Position numbers and translations under genes: made by a program
The notes under the pieces: generated by a model
Seen by the model: only the letters and a program-made list of their open reading frames with translations
Told to the model about the DNA's origin: nothing
Database searches by the model: none
Part shown: piece by piece, positions 20,283 through 30,081 of the stretch
Numbering within the stretch: the first letter of the stretch is position 1
How the letters are laid out: the number at the start of each line of letters is the position of its first letter
NCBI GenBank assembly: GCA_035610365.1
Contig: CM069432.1
Location: forward strand, 27,218,354 to 27,282,353
Reading direction: 5' to 3'
DNA: 64,000 nt
Origin: Aquatica leii
Taxonomy: Eukaryota; Arthropoda; Insecta; Coleoptera; Lampyridae

Positions 20283-21660
20283 TGTTACGGTAATTTTCAT
20301 TAAGTACGCCTTTGTTGTTACGGTTGAAATCTTCATTAGGCACGCCTATGGATTTTCAACGTAAAATTAGATTCAGGTGTTGACGCCATCTATCGGGTTA
20401 CGTTGGATTGAGCAGACGTCATTCCGATGAGACTTCCGACATTTTAACTTTAACATTGTAACTGGCAATATCGCGGGCTGCGTGAGTGAATGTTGGTTCT
20501 CTAAAATCATCCACGTGTTAGGGACACGATGGAAATTATGTAGTTTCTTTAATTAACTAATTTACTTCCGCAGCGTAAGTAATTTTATTTATTTCTGTAA
20601 TTAAAAGTAATTTTTATGTCTTTTTGGTTAGCCCCATGTGCCACCTAATAAATCAGGGCATTCTGGCTGTAATTTAAAGCCCATCAGGAAATTGTGTGAC
20701 TTCGTTACAATCGTGGGATATTTGTATCGTCACCGGCTATTCTTACCTCCATCTGGCCCATGAATTCTATCCGATACCGAAAGACGAGAGATAACCCTCG
20801 ACGAATATTATGTTGGAACGATTCTAAATAAGGCCTACTGTTGGAATTAATTAAATCATAGAAAAGGGTATAACAGCATCCGACGTTCGGTTTGTGTTTT
20901 GTGTACATTTTACAATTTACGTAATGACTTTGTAGATTTCGATTTCGTGAGCTATTAGGTTGACACGATTTGCAATTAAAATTAATTACAGGGCACGTGT
21001 CGAAGGGAGCGCTTCCTCCGCATAAAAGGAACACCTGTATTGGTGGTAAGTTTTTTTATAAATTTTCTTTCGTCGTCAACGAGGTTTCTCACGAAACTTA
21101 CAATCATCATAACTTCGTACTGATTATCGTAATGGTAATATCTTTAGTTAGTAAATTTGCTTATACTACGTATGCTGTTTATGCTTATTTATTGTGATAA
21201 TTTAATGTTAAGGTTATACTAATTATTTTGCCTTATTGTCGTTACTACCATATTTCTAGTTATGTAAATGATATTTACTGCGAATTATTCGTAGCCATGT
21301 TCTGCACTTGTGTAGTGTAAGTTGCCAATCCTGCTGCTATTCTCTGTTCTATATTCTCTGCAGCACGGACTTATATTGAACTACTTAATTGTTACTACAT
21401 TTATTTTTATAGAGGAATTAAAGTACCATTGTTGTTAATGATCGAGTTTCTTTTCCATTTTAGTCGTTTCTTTCAGCAGTTACGAACTTACCACCTAGTT
21501 ACAAGTTTCTTACCATTTCTGCTGTGAGCAGGCAGAAACTTACTTTGGACAGGCTCTGGCGCCCTTAATTATCTTATATATATATTTCTAGAAGACCTAC
21601 CCCCTCTCCGACTGTTGAGAGTTGGCCGTGCAGGTTCGTAACCAGCTAAAACTTGTAACA
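20283..21660 (+). repeat. Gypsy 2 3' LTR
   Basis: Same length as the 5' LTR. Visible differences: TTTTCAACG for TTTTCGACG, TTTTAACTTTAAC for TTTTGACTCTAAC, CATTTATTT for CATATATTT, one base fewer near 20690 and one base more near 21055. Followed by the CAGT target duplication. Confidence 0.95.
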
Positions 21661-21664
21661 CAGT

Positions 21665-21917
21665 GTTAAGAAGATTAGTCAAGTTACGAAGTATAACCTT
21701 GTACGTGACTTCAGTGTAAACAAACGTTAGTGTTTAAATAAATAGAAGTTATCCGCGGACTTATCCTCGTGTAAGTGAGTGTTATATGGTGTTACACATA
21801 AATTATAGTGTAAGTGCTTTTATTAAATTTCCTTAAGATTTAGTTAGTTCGGTTAGTTTAAACGTGTACATATTTGTAGTATAAATAAATTAGTAATAAT
21901 AATAATAAACGTTACAG
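21665..21917 (+). repeat. Remainder of Gypsy 1 (family B) 3' LTR
   Basis: Continues the sequence cut at 14565. It contains AATAAATAGAAG and TATAAATAAATTAG poly(A)-type signals and ends AATAATAAACGTTACA, like the ends of the LTRs at 54613 and 63452 (TTCGTTACA, CTCGTTACA). The right boundary is inferred from this end motif; no target duplication is visible. Confidence 0.55.
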
Positions 21918-24225
21918 TGTCGACCTGAAGACTCAAAAAGTGGATTTTTATGAATTGCCGATTTTTTACTTTGTGAAAATAGATTTTGTTTTGTAATATT
22001 AAGTAGGTCTACTTAACAATTCTGCTAGAACAAATTTATTATTGATTTTTATTTGTTATAAGTAACTTGTAAAGGAGAATTTGTTTTAATTTCATGTTGG
22101 AAATTTTTTTGTTGTTTTTAAGAGTTATCCCATTGCATTTTATATTTCTTGTATTATTGTCAACTGAATAGATATTTGTTTGTTTTTACTTAACTTTTTT
22201 TTAACAAAATATCAAACAATTTTTTTAACTATAATTTTTGCACACAGGAGCCACAAGCATCGGCGCGGCACTGCATTAGACACTGTTTTGACCCCAAATG
22301 TACCTACTTACCAAAAACAATGTAAAACTCACTACCTATATTAAACCTAAGTAATTTTTATGTTTTAATAAATACTTACTCGCAATTTTACATTTTAAGA
22401 TCACAATTAGTATTGAAAGACAGCTAAAATAATAATTTTTATAATTAATCTAACATTCACAGTGTACGTACAAATTACGTACAGGTACGAATGTGCTTAA
22501 GATGTACCACAAATGTACAGTCTGTTGTATGGGCTTATAAAAGAAGAGCGGGCTTTGCATATTAGCCCTTAAACTTCTAAAAAGCTAGCAAGCCATGCCA
22601 GCGATCCCAGAAAGTCTTGCACCTGTGTCAAAAAATGTTTAACGCTTTATTAAATGATGTCCCAGAAATCAGGTTCGGTCAATTCACTTTAGAAACAAAA
22701 TTGCATCTATGCTAAACCAAATTTACTAAAAGTTCTTCAATATGTTTCTTAGTTCAGTGTCTAACGTTATAGACAAATTGACTCGCTGTGAATTTCGTAA
22801 AAAGTAAATTGTGATTTGTACAGAATTTGAAGAGCACTATGCTCAGAATGAACCTTAAAATTTGTCAGTTTGTTTCAGTGCAAATGACAATACTACGTTT
22901 AAGACCAATTTAAACTTATTCAGTCAGTCTAGTGGCACGTTAAGTATAATACAATACTCATAGAAGAGTAATTAAAACGAAAGACGCTGTTGCGGGTTTG
23001 CCATTACTTTGAAACACGATTATACCTTCATTAATAGAAAATATTAATAATAAAAAAGAGCGTGTCTTACCGCCACGTGTAGGCCGCACGACCGCAACTA
23101 TTCACTTCCGGGGAAGCAGGAAATAAGAGCGTCACTTTATCCTCCTCAAATAAATTTAGTAATTGCATTATTATTTCCCAGGTTAGGGGTTATATATGAA
23201 GGTAAATTACTGTAAAGGGTTCGGTTTAGTGCAATTAGGACTGCACGACAAAAAATTGTGAGAATTTTTATATTATTAGATAGATAATAAAATGTGTTAA
23301 TGCATTTAAAACGCCATAAAACAGATACCGTTTCTTCTACAACAACAAAACGAAACTTACCTTAAATTGATCCTTTTCCGAATCTTTGGCAAATTCTGTT
23401 ATTGCACGTTGAGTATTTCACAAGACCAAAGTGCTATTATAGGGAATGTTACAAAAACAAACACTTACAATGTTATAAAAATATATTCTCGTATGCAATT
23501 AAGTGTCGATCCATTAAAAACTGTTACATAATTGCTTATTTCTAAATTCGATGATTGCTTTTCTACGTCTACGCATTTACTAATACAATAATGTTATATA
23601 CATGGAAATAGTACCAGAATCCCGGTTTAAAAAAACCGGAATTTGCACTCAAATTTGAAAATAAACGCATTGCAGTGTTGCCGCTTTTATATCGTATACT
23701 CAATTTGGCCTTGAGAAAGTAATCTACAAACAAATAACGTTTAATAAAAATTACGCAACACGAAATTAACAAAGCAACACAAAAACATAAGAAAAACAGA
23801 ATTCGCAATTGATTAATTCCCAAACGTTAACATTAGTCACATGGAAATGTACAACATGATTCTGTTAATTATTTGCAATATGAGAAAATATTATCAGACA
23901 TTTAAAAAAAATAGAATTTTAGTTGAAAGTCACAAATACCAACGAAAAAAACGTCAGTTGATTAAAATAATCCATCTTCGTACATGAGCCAGATTTATGT
24001 GGGCGTTGATTCAGCAGACTCAAAACTTTTCTTCGTGATAACCATATGCACTTATATTAATTTGCTAAACCATTAGTTATAGTGTATATATCTAAAGCCA
24101 AATTTTTGACATAAAAGACATAAAAGTAGTTTTAGATATCTCGGATGCATTCCAAAAACTAATGTGCTGCCCTTGAAAATGTTGTAGATAATGTTAGAAA
24201 CAAAACAAGACTGAGCAAGCTGTAG
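21918..24225. other. AT-rich stretch without recognisable genes
   Basis: Scanned on both strands. Only short low-complexity frames (such as 23569-23823, minus) are open. TATAAAAGAAG near 22536 looks like a TATA box but nothing coding follows it. No array or paired terminal repeat was found. Confidence 0.55.
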
Positions 24226-25080
24226 GGTCAAGTGGAGTAATGTGACGAAAAGAGCAAGATAACAAACATCTGCAAAGCAAACTGTATGTTACAAATGCAA
24301 GTATACCGTATGAACACAGATGGCCCCAGTACTAGTTACAGAGTCAATCGTGTTTTGATATATGTTGTTATAGAATTGTTCTCGTCAAAATAAGGATTTA
24401 GAAATACAAGAAAGAATTTAATAGTAGGTAGCTAACTATATTAGTAAAGTCGAGTTAAATTTGTGTCTCTATTAAAATGTCTTAAAATCTCAGTTGTGTA
24501 GGTAAGTTGACAAATTCGTCACCTTACCCCAATTGTGTATCTGTGCCCCCTATTTTCTATAATGTTATTTTATGAAAGATGATAACGTCTGTAGATTAAA
24601 ATGAAATTAGAAAAATTTTGATCATGGTCGAAGGGCAATTTAATCGCGGCTATCCATGATGTTCTGGAAGAAAATATGGCTGTAAATAATGCCAGTAGAC
24701 TCTCACTCCTCGCATTGCTCTTTGAAAGTCATAAATGTATGCAGAAACAATCGGATTGTTCTGGTAGGACTTCCGTCCCACACTACATGAAAACTTTTTA
24801 TAGTCAAGCGTGCGCCAGTTTCCTTGTTAACAATCCTGGGAAAACTGTAACTGATAAAGAATTCGTAAAACTTTTTGGAGAGGCGTATTTAAAAACAGCC
24901 GTCGTAAGAACAGCGGTTAAAAGTTTTGCAAAGTGTGGGGTTGAACTATTTACCCCAGACGTATTTGATGATGTAAACTTTGCACCTGCAACAGTAAGTG
25001 AACGCAAAAGACATATTACGGCTTATTGTGGAACTAATCCACTTGCAGTCGGCGTCCCAAATTTCAAGTAGCCGCTTTCA
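24226..25080 (+). pseudogene. Pogo-type element, deletion derivative with helix-turn-helix joined to C-terminus
   Basis: A TIR-like GGGTCAAGTGGAGTAATG follows TA at 24226. At 24625-24720 the sequence reads NLIAAIHDVLEENMAVNNAS, a psq-type helix-turn-helix start. From 24785 it reads MKTFYSQACASFLVNNPGK, FGEAYLKTAVVRTAVKSFAK and PDVFDDVNFAPATVSE, which is the C-terminal end of a pogo/jerky DDE domain. The 250 or so residues normally between them are missing, so this is an internal deletion that keeps 131 codons open (24676-25071). Confidence 0.75.
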
Positions 25081-25389
25081 GCTCCCAGCTTCCTCCAACA
25101 TTTTGTGAAGTTGCAGCACCATCTGGCATACAGCTACCTTACACAATTTCTCAGGCCTCAACTTCACATAAAACTTAAATTGAAATTAAATATGATAGCA
25201 CTTTACATAAAACAAACAAAGAAGAACTAGCGTTAAACTAATACATGCTCAAAGTGGAGTATTATATACAATTAAATTATTGTTAACTTCTCCACATGTT
25301 TGTAGTTCACTTTATAAACACGTTTCGACATTATTAAATGTTATCATCACGGTGTACCATTTGAAAGGTTTGTTAAGATGAAGTTGTAG
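25081..25389. other. Short stretch without recognisable content
   Basis: Non-coding sequence between two pogo fragments; no terminal repeat was identified. Confidence 0.5.
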
Positions 25390-26440
25390 TCCACACCAAA
25401 CTGGGTAAGAAACCAGCGTTTGCACCACAAACGGAAAATCATCTTTCCACATACTGTTTGCAAATGGAACAAAAATATTTTGAAATAACCAAGAGATATT
25501 TGCAAAATGGCATCTTTAAATTTTGAAAATGTCTACGATCGCAACTTTGGCCCAGGGAACATCTATAACCTGGTAAAACAGGAAAAACAACAGTCCACGT
25601 CCCGCCTAAGGTTCTAGCCACAAAAGGTCAGATACAAATTGGATGCCTTAAATCGGGAGAAAAAGGTATAAATGTCACTATGGTAGCAGATATAAGTGCC
25701 GTGGGCAATCATGTTCCTCCAATGCTTATATTATATAAGGGTTCACTTTAAAGACCATATTTCGAAAGGCTCTCCATCTGGGTCAATAGGAGCAGCAAAT
25801 CCCTTAGGATGAATTAATGAACACATATTCCTTGATTATTTAAAGCACTTTATAGCTCACGTGAAGTCCACTGTATAGAACAAGGTGCTTCTAATATATG
25901 ACAATCATAAGTCACACATTACCTTAGCTGCAATAAATCTGGCAAAAAACAATGGGGTGGTTCTACTAAGAATGCTTCCTCATACGTCCCACAAACTCCA
26001 TCCTCTCGATCGAACTATTTTTAGCCCTTACAAGACATTTTACAACCAAGTCAAATCAGTCAGAAATAGAAGGTGCGGCTTATCCAAGAGCTTTTACAAT
26101 CCACAATATTGTAAAGTGATTCGAATTGACAAGAATTTGAATTATGTTACCGACCGTCCCCAAGAAGGTATAAATGCGACTGTTGCTGAAAATCCAAGCA
26201 ACTATGATAAAGGTCCTGAGCAAGTCACTGAAGAACCCTCAAGTCGAGATAAGCGGCAAGATTTACTTTCTTCGCAAGTAGTAACGCTGAATGTATACGT
26301 ACGGATCACGGCAGAAATGGGGTTTGGAAGGCTTGTCCAAAGCTGGTCTATCTATGTTTGTCTTTTTATTAGTTTTATTATTATAAGTCTAATAAAATCG
26401 AAAAACATTTCCCAAATATATTTTTTTGGCGACTAATGGT
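25390..26440 (+). pseudogene. Pogo/jerky-like transposase catalytic fragment
   Basis: Broken frames read TTVHVPPKVLATKGQIQIGC (25590), SGEKGINVTMVADISAVGNH (25654) and, from 25882, VLLIYDNHKSHITLAAINLA with the second catalytic Asp, then LPHTSHKLHPLDRTIFSPYK with the third (LHPLD where LQPLD is usual). A region matching the helix-turn-helix is absent. The C-terminal region of this protein type is what lies upstream at 24785-25010, so the two fragments are either one rearranged element or two copies. Confidence 0.8.
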
Positions 26441-26599
26441 ATTTTAAAAGATTCACTACAAATTTTCAATGTACATTTTTATTGCAACAATTATTTTCAG
26501 CTTTTTGTTGCTGAAATGTTTATACAAAGAATCAATCAAGTAATGCCGCTTTACGTTACTTCGCTCTGACGATAGTTCTGTCGCAGTATCGATTATTTG

Positions 26600-27117
26600 C
26601 AAAAAGAGATTGATAAGCTAAACAAGGCATTGGGACTGCAAAGCTCCACAAAATTGATGGTATTACTTATATGGGTGAAAATGATGGCTCTCAAATCAAG
26701 ACTGGGATAGTATCTCAACTTTTACATACGAGACTTAAAACTATCCAACAAAACTGAAAACAGAGTGAATTAATGATTCCCAGAATTTGTTTTTCCAAAA
26801 CTGACGGCATCAGAACCATATCCTGATTTTTGAGTGAATACATCATTCAATTATTTACGAGAAATGTTTTTGTTATGCGCTGTTCAGTAAAGAAACCATT
26901 TGAAATAAGAATTGATGACATTTTGTTCCTTTCTGAGCATCTGCTAGTGCAAAGATCGCGTATGCTATGGGAAGTGAACTCAGATACCTATCACCCAATT
27001 GTAGCAAAAGCAATGCGTCGAAATAAATTTGATACAATTCAAAAATATGTGCATTGCGCAGACAATGTTCCTTAGTTCCAGACGATAAGTTCGCGAAAAT
27101 CCAGCCAATATTTGACA
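26600..27117 (+). pseudogene. piggyBac transposase fragment (PGBD-like), upstream piece
   Basis: A piece reads IDGITYMGENDGSQIKTGIV (about 26655), then EPYPDF, and an open frame at 26830-27075 reads SEYIIQLFTRNVFVMRC, RSRMLWEVNSDTYHPIVAKA and MRRNKFDTIQKYVHCADNVP. This is the conserved N-terminal part of the piggyBac DDE domain (MYWE....HNPLV..AMRRNRFE.I..Y.H.ADN). It breaks at TA in 27118-27119, where a Tigger has inserted. Confidence 0.85.
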
Positions 27118-29582
27118 TAGGGGAACCTGGGGTAAAAAGAACTTGAGGTAATAAGAACGGTGTCATATTTTTTAATGAAAATCACTTTGAAATATCTGTA
27201 GAAAATTTACACACGTGCTGTATTATCTTAAGTATTGACTGAAAATCGTAGAATTTGACAATTTTTAATTTTTATGTCGAAAAAACTATTCGAGCAATGA
27301 ACAGCGGCTATTGAAATTTCAGACATGAACCCATATGTATATATAATTTTTTTGCTAGAGGCATCATGCAATTGCCAATCTATATTTTTTTTTCCACAAA
27401 TAAACAGTCTATGTTATTAGGTTTTAGTGGCTGCACAGGTCCAACTTACTTAGTTTTTTTTTGTTGAATCAAGTTCTTATTACCCCCAAAAAATGTCATG
27501 TTGGGGTAAAAAGAACTTGGTTGCTGGGGTAATAAGAACCTGTGTAAACAAAGTTTCTAACCTCAAATTTCTCATTGTTTCGGTGAAAGAAGGTGAAAAA
27601 AGTTATTGTAGACTAAATTTTGTGAGTTACTTAAATGACATTAACTATTAAACTTGTTTTTGTGAGTTAAAAAGGACTTAAGTGACTAATTATTAAACTT
27701 GTGTTACGTAAAAAACAATACCGCCATGCCGAGGGTGTATAAAAAGAAAAGTAAAGACGATGGGGGACGGGTTAATTACGATAAGGGTGCGATGGACTCA
27801 GCGATACACGCTGTGCGAAGTGGAAGATTAAATCAAAAACAAGCAGCTGAAGTGTACGAGGTGCCAAGGTCAACGTTAACCAAAAAACTCAGTGGAAAAC
27901 TGAATCCAGAAATTACCAAAGGGAGACGTAAAACAGATCTGACACCAGCTAATGAGAAGGAGCTAAAGGAATATTCAAAAGTTCTACGACATTGTGGTGA
28001 AGGCCTAACAAAGGAAGAAATAAAAGATTTAGTACAGAAGTTCGTTAGAATAATATTAAAACTAGATTTAAAGATGACCGGCCAAGTGACGAGTGGTTCC
28101 GCAGTTTTATGCAACGACATCCAGACCTATCCAAAAGGAAGGGAGAACAATTATCTATCAAGAGACTCAAAGGAGCTGATCCATTTATTGTCTATAAGTT
28201 TTACAATGATCTAGAAGAGTTGTATGAGAAAAGTGGTTACACCAATGATGATGCCCATCTTGTGTACAATTGTGACGAAAGTGGTTTTTGCCATGATCCT
28301 AAAGATACATGTGTAGTAGCGGAAAAGGGCACTAAAAGAATGTCGCTCAATATAGGAGGTAGTGGACGAGAAACTACATCAGTTGTAGCGTGTGGTTCAG
28401 CAGCGGGTCAAAAAATGCCCCCTTTCATAATATTTAAGAGAAAATACATTCAGTCGACCTGGAACAGTAATAACTGCATCTGATAAAGGATGGATGGAAG
28501 GTTCTATTTTTGCTGCATGGTTTAATCGTACCTTTATTAAGGATATTCCAACTCTTCAAGACCGAAATGGAAAACCAGTAATTTTAATATTTGATGGATG
28601 TAGAAGCCACACCCAAGATGCTGTTACGCTGTCAGTTGCAGAAAAATGTATTGAACACAAGATACATCTAGTTAAACTTCCACCAAACCTAACACACGAA
28701 ATGCAACCGCTTGATAAGACTTGTTTTAGAGCTGTTAAATTAGGATGGAATGACGTAATTTTGTCGTGGCAAAGACAAAATCGATCAAAGCAAACCTTAC
28801 CAAAAGACGAATTTGTAAAATGTCTTTCAAAGGTATGGGCCAATAATTTCACTTTCGAAAACCTTCGTTCAGGATTTTTGTCTACAGGTCTTTTTCCTGT
28901 TGATAAAGAGCTGTTTCCCAAAACAATTTTCTTACCGACTGCTTTGAGAAGATTTGAAAAACACATCGAAGAAGGTCGGTCTTTAGAGAATCCTGGGGAC
29001 GAAGACGATACTCAAGATTCGCAAGCACCACAACATGATGTTATAGAGCCTGAGGACCAGCCAGTTATTCAAAAATCGCCAGTATCACAGCTTGAAGCAT
29101 CAGTGTCAAGCATTTCAGACGAGGCCCAGTTGGCTACTATGGGATGTGTCATAAGGAATGTAATTAGCAGGACTGGTATACCACATACTTCTACAAGTGC
29201 TAATGTCAGAGATGTTATTGAAACAGCAGACGATTTCAATTTACTCATAAGAGAATCCGTTATTGGAAGAAGTAGAACAGTGGCTATTGAGAAAACAAAG
29301 CGAGTCTCCACAGCGTATAGAGAAATTGTTACGATGGAGGAAATAAACGAAAGATTAACTAAGTCAAGCGCCAAAGTCGACAATAACAGCAAAATATGCG
29401 TCAAAAAGGACAAAGTTGTCAAAAAATTAACAGTGAAAAAAAGAAGCATATGCGAACCTTCAGACAGCGAGAAAAAACGAAAGAAACAAGCAATAAAACA
29501 GGATTCTTCAGAAACGGAGGATGACGATATTGACGTAGTACTCAATAAGAGTTTCTTAGACCATTGCAAAGCATTGGTGAAA
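27118..29582 (+). mobile_element. Tigger element 2, inserted in piggyBac, right end lost
   Basis: After TA (27118) comes GGGGAACCTGGGGTAAAAAG, a pogo-type terminal repeat; internal copies of GGGGTAAAAAGAACTTG and GGGGTAATAAGAACC occur at 27505-27540. The matching right repeat was not found: the transposase C-terminus runs into resumed piggyBac sequence at about 29583. Its host is the piggyBac gene on both sides. Confidence 0.8.
27726..29582 (+). pseudogene. Tigger transposase, nearly full length
   Basis: Starts MPRVYKKKSKDDGGRVNYDK at 27726. The psq helix-turn-helix is RLNQKQAAEVYEVPRSTLTK. A frameshift near 28070-28100 is followed by the CENP-B-type second domain (MQRHPDLSKRKGEQLSIKRL). The catalytic sites are VYNCDESGF (28264), LIFDGCRSH (28587) and HEMQPLDKTCF (28696). 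The second site has Cys where family members usually have His. A small deletion and frameshift interrupt the frame at 28440-28494. The last 120 residues are Lys/Ser/acid rich (CEPSDSEKKRKKQ). Two frameshifts only; otherwise open for about 600 codons. Confidence 0.9.
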
Positions 29583-29791
29583 GTATGGTACCATACTTTG
29601 TTAAGCACGAGACAAAACAATTTATAAAAGGAAAGCCAATGAGATTATGAGTTTGGTCTCTATGCGATCCTACTTGATTCAGTTCAATCCATATCAGGGT
29701 AAGCAAAATAATAAGATTTCGAGGACCAGTTGTTCGAACATTGTTGTCTGGGCTACCCCAAAATGTATTTTTCAAAATGTATGGTGACATA
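29583..29791 (+). pseudogene. piggyBac transposase fragment, downstream piece
   Basis: Resumes the piggyBac gene interrupted at 27118. SMVPYFVKHETKQFIKGKP (29583-29637) matches the piggyBac motif before the second catalytic region, followed by SLCDPT and YLIQFNPYQG, and LGYPKMYFSKC. Frames shift twice. It is broken again at 29791 by the next pogo element. Confidence 0.75.
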
Positions 29792-30081
29792 TAGGGGAGA
29801 TATGGGTACGGTGCACCTGAGGGTACAATACCCCACCACCATTATCTCGAAAAGTGTTTTTAAGTTGACGCCAATTTTTTTTCTCTTGGTACTCCTGATG
29901 ATGCCATACTGAAATCTGTCGTCTGCTGGAGCCTCGCATTGTTTGTTCTAGAGAAATAAATATTATATTTTCGGGTGTCAAAACTAAATATTTCTGTGTT
30001 ACTTTTTGTGTCCTACAGCGTAAGTAGTACATTTTTCTAATTTAATCGAGTTCATTATAATCTTTAATATGGTTTAAAGGA

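Larger units (their letters stand above)
14566..21660 (+). mobile_element. Complete, young, non-autonomous Gypsy element 2
   Basis: Two LTRs of 1378 bp each (14566-15943 and 20283-21660) flank a 4.3-kb interior with primer-binding site, one long ORF and a polypurine tract. The target duplication is CAGT (14562-14565 and 21661-21664). Reading the LTRs side by side I count about four substitutions and two single-base indels, so roughly 99.7% identity and a recent insertion. The interior has no protease, reverse transcriptase, RNase H or integrase core, so its proteins must come from a relative. It sits inside the 3' LTR of Gypsy 1. Confidence 0.95.

Noticed and set aside
22530..22620. TATAAAAG box as a promoter
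   Set aside because: No gene or plausible transcript follows; such motifs are frequent in AT-rich DNA.
24200..24560. TIR pair around GTCAAGTGGAGTAATGTGACG and its partial inverse near 24520
   Set aside because: Similarity of the second part is weak; only the left end is kept as a candidate pogo terminus.
29069..29620. 183-codon minus-strand frame opposite the Tigger transposase
   Set aside because: It is a shadow of the charged C-terminal tail on the plus strand; its translation is Ser/Leu-rich with no motif.
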